This document shows positions 8,912 through 17,938 of a stretch of 52,499 nt of DNA, one piece after another (position 1 is the first letter of the stretch; every line of letters begins with the position of its first letter). The notes under the pieces are model-generated. The model searched no databases. It saw only the letters and a program-made list of their open reading frames with translations, and was not told the DNA's origin. The DNA comes from Nitrospirota bacterium. Lineage in GTDB: Bacteria > Nitrospirota > Nitrospiria > 2-01-FULL-66-17. Both the position numbers and the translations under genes were made by a program. The stretch spans positions 1 to 52,499 of the forward strand of contig JACQCD010000060.1 in the NCBI GenBank assembly GCA_016201825.1, read 5' to 3'.

Positions 8912-9822
8912 CGCGGCCGCCGCGACCACAGGGCCTTCAACCGCGTCCTGACTCGCGCGGACACGGCGGTTGGCGCGGTGATCACGGCGTGGCGCAAGGC
9001 TTCCCCGCATGCGCACGCCCGCTCCTGGGACAGGGTGGGGATCGCCGCGCTGAGCACGCGCTTCGCCTTGGCCACGTTCTCGCCGAGAATTTTCACCACC
9101 GCTTCCACCGTGACCGACGCTTCGTCCCGGTGCCAGCAATCGTAGTCGGTCACCAACGCCAGCGTGGCGTAACAGATCTCCGCTTCCCGCGCGAGCTTCG
9201 CCTCGGTGGCATTCGTCATCCCGATCACGTCCACGCCCCACTGGCGGTAGATCAACGATTCGGCCCGCGAGGAAAATTGCGGACCCTCCATACAGAGGTA
9301 CGTTCCCCCGCGGTGGACGGTGAATCCAAGACGGCGGCAGGCCGCATCGAGCTCCGCGGTCAGCGCCGGGCAGACCGGATCGGCGAACGCCACGTGGGCG
9401 ACGATGCCATCCTCGAAAAACGTCGATCGGCGCCCTTTCGTATGGTCGTAGAACTGATCGGGAATGACGAGATCGCCCGGGTGGATCGCCTCTTTCATGC
9501 TGCCCACCGCGCTCACCGAGAAAATCCGCTCGACCCCGAGCTGCTTCATCGCGTGGATATTGGCGCGGTAGTTGATCTGCGAGGGCGACCAGCGATGCCC
9601 GACGCCGTGCCGGGCCAGGAAGGCGACGTCCATCCCGTGCAGGGAACCCAGCGTCAGCGGCCCCGACGGCGCGCCGAACGGGGTGCGTACGGTGACGGCC
9701 CGCTCGCTCTTAAACCCATCCATCTCGTAGAGTCCGCTCCCGCCGATCAGGCCGATCACGGCGCGGGAAGTCTTGGTGGTCCTGGTGGACTTGGAGGACT
9801 TGGGGGTCTTCGGTCTGGCCAC
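8908..9822 (-). CDS. mtnP: S-methyl-5'-thioadenosine phosphorylase
   Basis: A 304-residue enzyme of the PNP/MTAP family. It cleaves methylthioadenosine with phosphate to adenine and methylthioribose-1-phosphate in the methionine salvage pathway. Family marks include GLIGGSGLYEM (phosphate loop), RHGVGHRWSPSQINYRANI, CMEGPQFSSRAES and the base-binding VIGMTNATEAKLAREAEI. The GTG at 9822 has CGGAG upstream and begins 1 base after the miaA stop. The first 20 residues are a Lys/Thr/Ser-rich tail (KTPKSSKSTRTTKTSR) encoded by a short imperfect repeat and are not part of the usual fold. Confidence 0.93.
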   Translation of the reverse strand: MARPKTPKSSKSTRTTKTSRAVIGLIGGSGLYEMDGFKSERAVTVRTPFGAPSGPLTLGSLHGMDVAFLARHGVGHRWSPSQINYRANIHAMKQLGVERIFSVSAVGSMKEAIHPGDLVIPDQFYDHTKGRRSTFFEDGIVAHVAFADPVCPALTAELDAACRRLGFTVHRGGTYLCMEGPQFSSRAESLIYRQWGVDVIGMTNATEAKLAREAEICYATLALVTDYDCWHRDEASVTVEAVVKILGENVAKAKRVLSAAIPTLSQERACACGEALRHAVITAPTAVSARVRTRLKALWSRRPR

Positions 9823-9823
9823 G

Positions 9824-10834
9824 TTATCTCCGATTCAGGGCGACGGCCGCGGACTCGTCCACACAGGCCATCAGCCGTTCCAGGGTTGCATCGAGGGCGG
9901 TGTCCGCGTCGAGGTCGATCCACCGGAGGTCCGGCACCGCCCCGAACCACGTCATTTGGCGTTTGGCGTATCGGCGCGTGTCGCGCTTGATCAGCCGGAT
10001 CGCCTCGTCCACCGCGCAGCGCCCCGCGAGCGCCCCGACGAGCTGGCGATAGCCCACCGCGCGCATCGCCGGAAGGTCTTCGCTCACGCCGCGTCGCACG
10101 AGGCCCTCCACCTCGTCGATCAGGCCGTCCGCCACCATCGCATCCACCCGCGCGTCGATGCGCCGGCACAGGTCATCCCGCCGTCGCCGCAACCCGACCA
10201 TCACCACCGGATATCGCGGCGAGCGAAACCCATGCCCGGTCTGCAGCGCCGAGAGCGGCACCCCGGTCAGCGCGTGCACTTCAACGGCTCGGAGAATCTT
10301 GGAGAGATCATTCGGATGAATCGCGGCCGCCGCGATGGGATCGATTTCGGTCAGCCGCCGATAGAGGACGCCCGGGGCCTCGCGCTCCCGCGCGAGCCAC
10401 TGGTCGCGGACGCGCGCGTCGGCCTGCGGTCCGGGGCACAACCCCCACACAAGGGCGCGCAGATACAGGCCCGTTCCCCCGACGACGAGCGGTCGCGCGC
10501 CGCGCGCGTGCAGCGCGTCGAGACACACCGCGGCCTCTCGTTCGTAGCGGCCCGCGCTGAACGGTTCGTCGGGATCGACCAGATCGAACATATGGTGCGG
10601 CACACGGCGCCGATCGGCCGCGCTCGGCTTGGCGGTCCCGATGTCCAGCCCGCGATAGACCTGGCGGGAATCGGCGCAGACGATGTCAGCGCCCACGCGA
10701 TCCGCGAACGCCAGCGCCACCTCGCTCTTGCCCACGCCCGTGGGTCCAACCAAACACATGATGGGGGGACCGGGGAAAATTCCAAGTCGTTCTCCCCCAC
10801 TCTCCCCTTCACCCCATCTCCCCTTCGGCCTCAT
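9824..10834 (-). CDS. miaA: tRNA dimethylallyltransferase
   Basis: A 336-residue enzyme that puts the dimethylallyl group on A37 of tRNAs reading UNN codons. Visible marks are the P-loop GPTGVGKSEVA, DSRQVYRGLDIGTAKP, VGGTGLYLRAL, and RYAKRQMTWF near the C-terminus. The ATG shares a base with the mutL stop (TGATG). About 25 residues before the P-loop block (WGEGESGGER and neighbours) are unusual and are read from a CT-rich repeat-like stretch; an internal ATG at about 10759 (MCLVGPTG) may be the ancestral start. Confidence 0.93.
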   Translation of the reverse strand: MRPKGRWGEGESGGERLGIFPGPPIMCLVGPTGVGKSEVALAFADRVGADIVCADSRQVYRGLDIGTAKPSAADRRRVPHHMFDLVDPDEPFSAGRYEREAAVCLDALHARGARPLVVGGTGLYLRALVWGLCPGPQADARVRDQWLAREREAPGVLYRRLTEIDPIAAAAIHPNDLSKILRAVEVHALTGVPLSALQTGHGFRSPRYPVVMVGLRRRRDDLCRRIDARVDAMVADGLIDEVEGLVRRGVSEDLPAMRAVGYRQLVGALAGRCAVDEAIRLIKRDTRRYAKRQMTWFGAVPDLRWIDLDADTALDATLERLMACVDESAAVALNRR

Positions 10835-12576
10835 CAACCGCGTCTCCCGAACGCGCGCTCCAGATCGTAGAGCGTCCAGGTGAGGGCCACCGGGCGGCCG
10901 TGCGGGCAGGTGGCGTTGCGTGGCGTCGCCACGACGTCCCGCAACAGCGCGCTCATCGTCTCCGCCTCCAAGCGCTGGTGGGCTTTCACCGCGGCGTGGC
11001 AGGCGAGGGTCGCGAGCAATCGATGGGGCGGCTCGGGCGATTCCATCGCGTCGTCGGCAATCAGCGTATCCACCATCGCCCAGACCAGCGCGCGCCAGTC
11101 GGCGTGAACCAGCGACGCGGGCACTGATCGGATGACGAAACTCCCCGACCCGAACGGCTCGATCTCCACCCCCACGTCGCGCAACAGATCAAGCCGCTCC
11201 GCGATCGCGCACGCCTGGTCGGGGGGATACTCGCAGGTTTCGGGCACGAGCAGGGGCTGGCTCTCGCGGCGGGCCGCCGTGTAGTCGGCCAGCATCCGCT
11301 CGTACAAGACGCGTTCGTGCGCGGCGTGTTGATCGATGATCCGCAACTCGCCGTCGACTTCCGCCAACAGGAAGGTCCGATCGAACTGCCCCAAGAACCG
11401 GATAGTGGGCCCGATCGGCAGGGCCACCGCCTCATGGCGCTCGCTCGGCCTGACGCCGACGTACGCGGGCGGAGCTTCCCGCACGGCGTCGTCGCCGACC
11501 GGCGCCGGCGGAACGACCGGCGTGACGCGGCCGATCTCCGATCGGGATACCGCCTCTCCCAGCGCCTCCGCCAGCGCGCGGGAGACGTCGTCGGGCCGCG
11601 CGAACCGGACCTCGCGCTTGGCCGGGTGGACGTTCACGTCGACCTCGGACGGGGGCACCCGGACGAACACCACCGCAAGCGGGTGCCGGCCGGTCATCAG
11701 CCGCGTCGCATAGGCCTGGTCCACCGCCCGCAGAAAGAGCGGGTGGCGAACCGGACGGCCATTCACAAACCATTCCTGGCCCCGCCGCGTGGCGCGCGCG
11801 AGATCGGGCTCCGAACACCATCCCGTGACCTCGACATTACCCCGCCGGAGGCGGACCGGGATCAGGCGCTCGTCGACCAGCTCCCGACCGTACACCTGGG
11901 CCAGACGCTCGGCCGGGGTCGCCGCGGGGGGGTACTCGATGACTGCGCGTCCATCGTAGCGCACGGTGAACGCGACGTCCGGCCTCGCCAGCGCGTGCTG
12001 CTGGAGGACCGAACAGATATGGCTCAATTCGGTCGACGCGGATTTGAGAAATTTCTTACGAGCCGGCGTATGCACGAAGAGGTCGGTCACGTCGATCGTC
12101 GTGCCGGGGCGGGCGGCGCACGGCGCGATTCGATCGAGGCGCCCGCCGTCGAGGCGGACCTCCGCGCCCTCGGCCGCTCCGTGCCTCGCGCTGACGGCCC
12201 GAACGCGCGAGACCGAGGCGATGCTCGGCAGCGCCTCGCCTCGAAAACCCAATGTGGCGAGATGATCGAAATCGGTAAGATCCGTGATCTTGCTGGTCGC
12301 GTGGCGCTGGAACGCGATGGCCAAATCATCGGGGCTCATTCCCTCCCCGTCGTCGGAAACCGTGATCGACCATAACTCGCGGCTGCCCAACGCCACATCG
12401 ACCCGCGTGGCGCCCGCGTCGAGCGCGTTCTCCAGCAACTCTTTCACGACCGAGGCGGGGCGTTCGATCACCTCGCCGGCAGCAATGCGATTGATCAGCG
12501 CATCAGGGAGCAGCCGAATACGACCCGTCGAAGTCGGCGGTGGAGATTGAGGTTCTACGAGGGATGGAAGGGGCAC
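10834..12576 (-). CDS. mutL: DNA mismatch repair protein MutL, endonuclease type
   Basis: A 580-residue MutL. The GHKL ATPase half carries IAAGEVIERPASVVKELLEN, DDGEGM and GFRGEALPSIA. The C-terminal half has DQHAAHERVLYE (about residue 414), matching the DQHA(X)2E(X)4E metal-binding motif, and also ACHAAVKA and CPHGRP. These three mark MutL proteins that nick DNA themselves, unlike the E. coli type that relies on MutH. The start is GTG at 12576 with no convincing ribosome site; no later start codon precedes the conserved block. MutS is encoded in the same window on the other strand. Confidence 0.95.
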   Translation of the reverse strand: MPLPSLVEPQSPPPTSTGRIRLLPDALINRIAAGEVIERPASVVKELLENALDAGATRVDVALGSRELWSITVSDDGEGMSPDDLAIAFQRHATSKITDLTDFDHLATLGFRGEALPSIASVSRVRAVSARHGAAEGAEVRLDGGRLDRIAPCAARPGTTIDVTDLFVHTPARKKFLKSASTELSHICSVLQQHALARPDVAFTVRYDGRAVIEYPPAATPAERLAQVYGRELVDERLIPVRLRRGNVEVTGWCSEPDLARATRRGQEWFVNGRPVRHPLFLRAVDQAYATRLMTGRHPLAVVFVRVPPSEVDVNVHPAKREVRFARPDDVSRALAEALGEAVSRSEIGRVTPVVPPAPVGDDAVREAPPAYVGVRPSERHEAVALPIGPTIRFLGQFDRTFLLAEVDGELRIIDQHAAHERVLYERMLADYTAARRESQPLLVPETCEYPPDQACAIAERLDLLRDVGVEIEPFGSGSFVIRSVPASLVHADWRALVWAMVDTLIADDAMESPEPPHRLLATLACHAAVKAHQRLEAETMSALLRDVVATPRNATCPHGRPVALTWTLYDLERAFGRRG

Positions 12577-12667
12577 TTAGCGACCAAAGACTCGGTGGGG
12601 GCCGCGCGGCGCCGGAACGGCTGTCTCACCGGAGCCGTTCATGAGCGCGTCGACGGTCCGGACCCCG

Positions 12668-13537
12668 CTAACGGAGTTCGGCCAGTTTGTCTTTCGCGAG
12701 ATTGACCTCGTTGGCATGGGGAAACTCTTCGAGCACGCGCCGCAGCGCGCCCTTCGCCTTGGTCTTGTCGCCCGCCGCCGCGTAGGCGAACCCTTCTTTG
12801 AGTAACGCACCGGGCAATTTCTCGTTCTTGGGATACTGTGCGATGAGGCGCTCGTACTGCTCGATCGCCTGGGGAAACTGCTTGGTTTGGTAGTAACTCT
12901 CTCCCAGCCAATACAGGGCGTGTGGCACGAGGATCGAGCTGGGATACTGCTGGAGAAATCCGCCGAACCCCTGGATCGCCAGCTCGTAACTCCCTTTGAC
13001 GTAATCGTTGTACGCCAGATTATAGGCCTCCACCGGGCTCAAGCCGCCGAGCGGAGTTCGTCCCGGCAGCACGACCCGATCTTGCGCCGGCGCCGATCCC
13101 GGCGCCGTCTCGGATCCTCCGGCGGGCGGGGCGACCGCCGGCTGGCTTGGTCCCCGTCGCTCCTGCTCGGTCAGGCGCGCGTCCAACGTGTCCAACCGCG
13201 CCGACAATTGATTGAACCGATATGACTGATCGTCGCCGCCCTTCGCCACGTCGGAGAGCGTGTGCGCCTGTTCCTCGAGCCGCCCCTGGATGGTCTGGAT
13301 GTCCGCCGCCACTTGGTCGAGTTTGACCACCAGATCCACCTGACTACGCTGGCCGCTGGTGGACCGGTCCTGAACCGCCTTCTCGATCGCGGTCAGGCGC
13401 TGCGCGACCTGCTCAGTCTTCCCGCGCAGCAGCTCGAGGTCGGTCTGCACGTCGACCAGCGCGGCTTGCGTGGCGCAGCCGGCCAGCGTGAGCAGACCGA
13501 GACCCAGCAGAGCGCCGGTCGGATTACCGCGCCGCAA
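12668..13537 (-). CDS. cpoB: Tol-Pal-associated lipoprotein CpoB (YbgF) with coiled coil and TPRs
   Basis: About 289 residues. A lipobox signal (GLGLLTLAGCATQ) is followed by a coiled coil (about 30-125, LRGKTEQVAQRLTAIEK), a Pro-rich linker, and a C-terminal TPR domain beginning AYNLAYNDYVKGSYELAIQG. This is the architecture of CpoB, which links peptidoglycan synthesis to outer-membrane constriction. E. coli CpoB is periplasmic, so the lipobox form is a variant. The start taken is TTG 13537, four codons before the pal stop; the frame upstream of it lies inside pal and is not protein-like. Confidence 0.85.
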   Translation of the reverse strand: MRRGNPTGALLGLGLLTLAGCATQAALVDVQTDLELLRGKTEQVAQRLTAIEKAVQDRSTSGQRSQVDLVVKLDQVAADIQTIQGRLEEQAHTLSDVAKGGDDQSYRFNQLSARLDTLDARLTEQERRGPSQPAVAPPAGGSETAPGSAPAQDRVVLPGRTPLGGLSPVEAYNLAYNDYVKGSYELAIQGFGGFLQQYPSSILVPHALYWLGESYYQTKQFPQAIEQYERLIAQYPKNEKLPGALLKEGFAYAAAGDKTKAKGALRRVLEEFPHANEVNLAKDKLAELR

Positions 13538-14081
13538 AATGGGCCCGCCGATTTTTCTGGTAGCACGACTCCTGGTGCTCGCGGCACACCGGCTGCTCTT
13601 CTCCGTACGTGACCGTGGACAACTTCGCCGTCGCCACACCCAACGCCACCAGCACGCGCTTGACCGCCTGCGCCCGCCGCTCGCCGAGCGCCAGATTGTA
13701 TTCGTTGGTGCCGCGCTCGTCGCAGTGCCCCTCGATGGTCACCGCGGTGTTGGAGTGGCCGATCAGCCACTTGGCGTTTTGCTCCAGGCTGGTCCGTGCC
13801 GCGGGGGTAATCTCCGAGCGATCGAATTCAAAATAAATATCGGCGAGCCCGGAGACCTTCGTCTCCACCGGCAGCGCCTCGGGCTGGCGCTCCTCCGCGA
13901 CCACCGGAGGCGGGGTGATCACTTCCGCGGGCGGCGAGGTCACGGGACCTTGGGGACGCCCTTCGGAGATTGACGTCGTTTGCGTCGCCGTCTTAGGCGT
14001 CTTGGGACATCCCGACATCATCAATGCTACAGCCGTCAAGCCCACGACGGCCGCCACCAACCCTGTGTGCACTTGCCTCAT
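13524..14081 (-). CDS. pal: Peptidoglycan-associated lipoprotein Pal
   Basis: A 185-residue lipoprotein: signal with lipobox VALMMSGC, a Pro/Thr-rich linker, then an OmpA-like peptidoglycan-binding domain with IYFEFDRSEITPAA and the signature IEGHCDERGTNEYNLALGER. Pal holds the outer membrane to the cell wall with the Tol system. The ATG at 14081 has AGGAGG 7 bases upstream. tolB, which usually precedes pal, is absent: a divergent metallo-beta-lactamase gene sits there instead. Confidence 0.95.
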   Translation of the reverse strand: MRQVHTGLVAAVVGLTAVALMMSGCPKTPKTATQTTSISEGRPQGPVTSPPAEVITPPPVVAEERQPEALPVETKVSGLADIYFEFDRSEITPAARTSLEQNAKWLIGHSNTAVTIEGHCDERGTNEYNLALGERRAQAVKRVLVALGVATAKLSTVTYGEEQPVCREHQESCYQKNRRAHFAAR

Positions 14082-14183
14082 GCGAGCCTCCTGTTTCGGG
14101 ACAACCTGTAGTCGATCCGCGCCACGCACGGCGTCCCGGAGGACGCACTCGCTCCCGGCGAAGCGTGGCGGCAAACGGCGTTC

Positions 14184-14213
14184 AGAATACTAAAGATCAT
14201 CGGCAAAATGCAA
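14184..14213 (-). promoter_or_regulatory. Weak candidate promoter for pal
   Basis: On the minus strand TTGCAT (14208-14213) and TATTCT (14184-14189) are 18 bases apart, about 100 bases before the pal start. Only moderate matches to the consensus. Confidence 0.3.
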
Positions 14214-14314
14214 GGTGCGCACGGGACGATCGAGCGCGAGATGTTGCGCCTCCCGAGTTGGAGCCTCCGGCCTCTCTTGCAGTCCGCGCCCTCAGGTTTC
14301 GGGCGGGGCACAGG

Positions 14315-14344
14315 TTGACGCTGTGACAGCCGACGTGATACGCT
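14315..14344 (+). promoter_or_regulatory. Candidate sigma-70 promoter of the metallo-beta-lactamase-fold gene
   Basis: TTGACG (14315-14320), 18 bases, TACGCT (14339-14344), placed about 20 bases before the start codon at 14364, leaving a very short leader with GGAGGG. Confidence 0.45.
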
Positions 14345-14363
14345 GCTGCGCGTTGGAGGGTAT

Positions 14364-15314
14364 ATGAATTTGGGATATCGTCCTCGGCTCGTTCTCTGGA
14401 TCGCCCTCTTGGTCGTGTGGGGGCTCGCCGCGGCGTCGGCAGGCGCCGCGGCCCTCCCCTCGCTGGAACGCGTGGCGCCCGACGTGTACGTATTCCCCGG
14501 CCAGGATGGCGACGCGAACGCGGGGGTGGTGGTCGGGGACGAGGGGGTGGTCGTCATCGACAGCAGCCCAACCCCCGAGACCGCTCGCCGGCTCGCGCAG
14601 GAGATCAAGCGCGTCACGCCCAAGCCGATCCTCTATGTCGTCTTCACCCATTTCCACGGCGATCACACGTTCTCGGTCCACGAACTGGCCCCGACCAAAG
14701 GCATCATCGCGCACGTCTACACCAAGGACTACCTCGCCGAGCACGGCGCGGAGCACCTGAAGGAATACCGCGCGCGGCTGGGCGAGGCGAACACCCAAGG
14801 CGCGAAGGTCACCCTGCCCACGATCACGTTCCCCGACATGTACAGCATCCCCTTGGGCAAGCAGCCCGTGCTGTTGTTCTACCAAGGACGAGGGCACACG
14901 CGCGGGGACATCGTGGCGTACCTGCCGACGGCGCACCTGCTGTTCACCGGCGACCTCGCGTACGCGGGGCGCGTGCCGTGGATGGGCGACGCCTACGCGA
15001 AGGAGTGGCAACAGACGCTGGATAGACTGGCCGTGCTGGACGTGACGACGATCGTCCCCGGCCACGGCAAGTACGGCGGGATGCCGGTGCTGACGACGTT
15101 CCGCGAGTATCTGACCGACCTCTATTCAGCGGTCTTCGTCGCGTGGATGGTCAAACGACCGATCGAGGCGGCGAAGAAAGAGATCCAGTTGCCGAAGTAC
15201 GAAAGCTGGCTCAAATACAAAGAGTGGCTGCCCGCCAACGTGGAGCGCGTCTACCGGGAACTCACCGCCGAGGCCGAAGGCGCGCCGTCGTTTGAGACGA
15301 TGCCGGCGCCGTAG
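14364..15314 (+). CDS. Secreted metallo-beta-lactamase-fold hydrolase
   Basis: A 316-residue product with a signal peptide (about 1-29, ending ASAGAAA). The zinc-binding motif THFHGDHT is complete; the later ligands fit GRGHTRGD, FTGDLAY and PGHGKYGG. The overall form resembles periplasmic MBL proteins found beside quinoprotein dehydrogenases, but none is nearby, so the substrate is unknown. The start ATG has GGAGGG closely upstream. It is transcribed divergently from pal. Confidence 0.88.
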   Translation: MNLGYRPRLVLWIALLVVWGLAAASAGAAALPSLERVAPDVYVFPGQDGDANAGVVVGDEGVVVIDSSPTPETARRLAQEIKRVTPKPILYVVFTHFHGDHTFSVHELAPTKGIIAHVYTKDYLAEHGAEHLKEYRARLGEANTQGAKVTLPTITFPDMYSIPLGKQPVLLFYQGRGHTRGDIVAYLPTAHLLFTGDLAYAGRVPWMGDAYAKEWQQTLDRLAVLDVTTIVPGHGKYGGMPVLTTFREYLTDLYSAVFVAWMVKRPIEAAKKEIQLPKYESWLKYKEWLPANVERVYRELTAEAEGAPSFETMPAP

Positions 15315-15389
15315 TAAACCCTCGACCGCACCTTACTCCGTGCCGAACCGTAGTGAACAGCCAGCCAGAGAGGGCCCCTCCTTACCTCC

Positions 15390-15800
15390 TTAATCGTCCC
15401 TCTTGCCCCTGCCGTGACCCTCGCCCCGCTCCCGGTCTTCGCCGTGCTCGCGATAATACTGTCTGACCTGCCCCGGCCTGAGCTTCCTGAGGCCGGGCGG
15501 CAGATGCCGGGGCTCGATCACGACCCAGGGGCCGTCGTACGCCCGGGCCCTCAACCAGCGATCCTCGCGATACGCGTACCACGCGCCCTCGACTTCGAAT
15601 AACTCGAACTCGAGATCCGGCGCGAACGAGACACCGTACTCGGTGACGAAGACCAGCCGCGGCCGCGCGGTGATGATGATCGGCGCCGGCGCCACCACGA
15701 CCGGGCCTCGGTACCGGCCGTGACCGGCGGGCACCACGACGCATCCCGCACCGACCAGGCCCAGTACCACAAGGCCTATCACTCGCATCCAGTGTGTCAT
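15390..15800 (-). CDS. Small predicted lipoprotein of unknown function
   Basis: 136 residues: lipobox signal (LVVLGLVGAGCVVVPAG), then a beta-rich segment with LVFVTEYGVSFAPD, a Trp/Tyr-rich stretch (GAWYAYREDRWLRARAY), and a charged C-terminal tail rich in Glu, Arg and Gly. It resembles small uncharacterised lipoproteins with a repeated tryptophan motif. The start may be the first ATG or the one four codons later. It lies 75 bases downstream of the dinG-like gene on the same strand. Confidence 0.7.
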   Translation of the reverse strand: MTHWMRVIGLVVLGLVGAGCVVVPAGHGRYRGPVVVAPAPIIITARPRLVFVTEYGVSFAPDLEFELFEVEGAWYAYREDRWLRARAYDGPWVVIEPRHLPPGLRKLRPGQVRQYYREHGEDRERGEGHGRGKRDD

Positions 15801-15875
15801 CGCTGTTCTCCTTTATCGATTGTCAATCGGTATAGCCTCTGCCGACCCGGCATGACGTGCGGACCTGCTCGGCCC

Positions 15876-17882
15876 CTACGCCCCGTCTGCCACCGGCAAA
15901 CGAATAACCGGCTCGGCCGCAAAGAAGTGTACCAGGTCCTCGTACCGCGTGGTCACCGGCGACGGCGGCAAGGATTCCAAAAAGTACGCCCCGTAGCTAC
16001 TGGCCAGCAAGCGGACGTCGAGCACGCAGATCGCGCCTCGGTCGCGCCGGCTGCGGATCAACCGCCCCATGCCCTGTTTGAGCCACATCGCCGCCGAGGG
16101 CAGTTGGTAGGCTGTAAACGGATCTTCGCCTCGGCGTCTCAAGGCGTCCAGCCGGGCCTGGATCAGCGGATCGTCGGGAGGGGCGAACGGAAGCTTGTCG
16201 AGCACCACACAGGAGAGCGCCTCGCCCTCGATGTCGATGCCCTGCCAAAATCCCATCGTGGCGAATAAGACCGACGGCGTCTGCGCCTTGAACCGCTCGA
16301 TCAAGGTCATCCGCGGCGCCTCCCCTTGTTTGAACACCGCGCAATCCAGTCGGGACCCGCAGAGGGCGTACACCAGGTCGAGCATTCGACGGCTCGTGAA
16401 CAAGAGAAACGCCCGTCCGCCGCTGGCCGCCACGATCCGGAGGATTTCGTCGGACGCCGCGCGGGGGAAATCGGGGTCGCGAGGGCGAGGGAGGTGGACC
16501 GGGACGTAGAGGAGGGTCTGCGTGGCGTAGTCGAACGGCGACTGGAGCACCACCTCGTCGGCCTGATCGATGCCGAGGCGCGCTCGGAGATAGTCGTAGC
16601 GTCCGCCGGTCGCCAACGTGGCGGAGGTCAGCACGCACACCGTCTCGCGCGCGAACAGCGCGTCGCGCAGCAGACTCGACACATCCAATGGGGAGGCCGT
16701 GAGCCTGAGGTTCGCGCCGGCCGGCTCGGCCCAAAATACGTACGCGGGATCTTCCGCGCGCCACAGAAACCGCACGTCGGCGGCCATCGCGCCCATGCGC
16801 TCCGCCAACCGCTCCCACCCAGGCCCGTGCGCCGCCTGCTCGCGGGCCTGGGCCCCCACCACCGCAAGCCGGTCGAGCAGATCCAATCCCGCGGCGGCTC
16901 CGGCGTCGCACGCGTCGGGAGACCACCGAGTTCGTCCCGCACCGCCGGCCCCGTGGAACGCGCGCAGCGCGTCGAAGGCGCGGTCGGTCGCCACCCTCAG
17001 GTCATCAAGCAGCCGGCGCCACGCCGATTCAGCGGGCGCCCCGCCCGCGGCGATCGGTTCCCGACCCAGGTCCGCGATGAGATCGAAGAGGCGGAATCGA
17101 CTGACCGTCACGCCCCAATGGTTAGCCGCCACGTCTTCCAGACCGTGGGCTTCATCGAAGATCACCGCGGTATGGTGCGGAAGAATCGCGCTCGACGCAT
17201 GGCGCCCGATCGCGAGATCCGCGAAGAACAGCGCGTGGTTGACGATGACCACGTCGGCCCGCGCCGCGTGCCGTTTCAGGCGCGTCAAAAAACAGGGCTC
17301 GAACTGCGGACACGCCGTCCCCAGGCATTGCTCCGCGGTGACGGACAGCGACTTCCACAGCGGATCATCGTCGGCGAGCCAGGTCAGTTCCGCGCGGTCT
17401 CCGGTCTCGGTGGTCTCCCGCCAACGGGCGACGGCGTCCAGCGGGGCCCGCCGCTCGTCCAGGAGCGCCGTCTGCTCTCCCATCTGGTCGTGGCGGTGCA
17501 GGCACAGATAATTGTCCCGCCCCTTCATCACGCACCAGTCCAGCGTGCGATCGAGCGCGGCCTCGATAATCGGGAGGTCGTTGGTCGCGAGTTGATCCTG
17601 CAGAGCTTTGGTCCCGGTCGACACGATCACTTTTTTTCCGCTGAACACGGCGGGGACGAGGTAGGCCAGGGTCTTTCCCGTGCCGGTCCCCGCTTCGACG
17701 AGAAGGGTCCGCCCCGCGTCGAGCGCGTGCGCCACCGCGCGGGCCATGACGGCCTGTTGCGGGCGCTGCTCGAACCCGCTGAGGACGCGGGCCAGCGGAC
17801 CGTCAGGCGACCAGAACCGCTCGAACTGATCGGGCCCGGCTGGAAGCTCGGGAGCGACGGACGGCGGATCAGGAACGGGCAT
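15876..17882 (-). CDS. ATP-dependent DNA helicase of the DinG/YoaA (XPD-like) family
   Basis: A 668-residue superfamily 2 helicase. Walker A is VEAGTGTGKTLAYLVP (about residue 62), the Walker B box is DEAH, and the C-terminal motif VI region is KQGMGRLIRSRRDRG. Four cysteines in NYLC and the C-x4-C-x5-C group near QCLGTAC fit the iron-sulphur cluster of XPD-like helicases. These enzymes unwind 5' to 3' on damaged or structured DNA, such as R-loops and G-quadruplexes. YoaA and DinG cannot be told apart here. The gene is divergent from the small gene at 17939. Confidence 0.92.
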   Translation of the reverse strand: MPVPDPPSVAPELPAGPDQFERFWSPDGPLARVLSGFEQRPQQAVMARAVAHALDAGRTLLVEAGTGTGKTLAYLVPAVFSGKKVIVSTGTKALQDQLATNDLPIIEAALDRTLDWCVMKGRDNYLCLHRHDQMGEQTALLDERRAPLDAVARWRETTETGDRAELTWLADDDPLWKSLSVTAEQCLGTACPQFEPCFLTRLKRHAARADVVIVNHALFFADLAIGRHASSAILPHHTAVIFDEAHGLEDVAANHWGVTVSRFRLFDLIADLGREPIAAGGAPAESAWRRLLDDLRVATDRAFDALRAFHGAGGAGRTRWSPDACDAGAAAGLDLLDRLAVVGAQAREQAAHGPGWERLAERMGAMAADVRFLWRAEDPAYVFWAEPAGANLRLTASPLDVSSLLRDALFARETVCVLTSATLATGGRYDYLRARLGIDQADEVVLQSPFDYATQTLLYVPVHLPRPRDPDFPRAASDEILRIVAASGGRAFLLFTSRRMLDLVYALCGSRLDCAVFKQGEAPRMTLIERFKAQTPSVLFATMGFWQGIDIEGEALSCVVLDKLPFAPPDDPLIQARLDALRRRGEDPFTAYQLPSAAMWLKQGMGRLIRSRRDRGAICVLDVRLLASSYGAYFLESLPPSPVTTRYEDLVHFFAAEPVIRLPVADGA

Positions 17883-17938
17883 TGACAGCGCGTCGTCGCA
17901 CGATATCTTTAGCCCGCACGAACCAAGGGGGTGGGCGC

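Noticed and set aside
16326-17885. A 519-codon plus-strand open frame
   Set aside because: It is antisense to the helicase gene, whose motifs are complete, and its protein is Arg/Gly/Pro-rich without domain structure.
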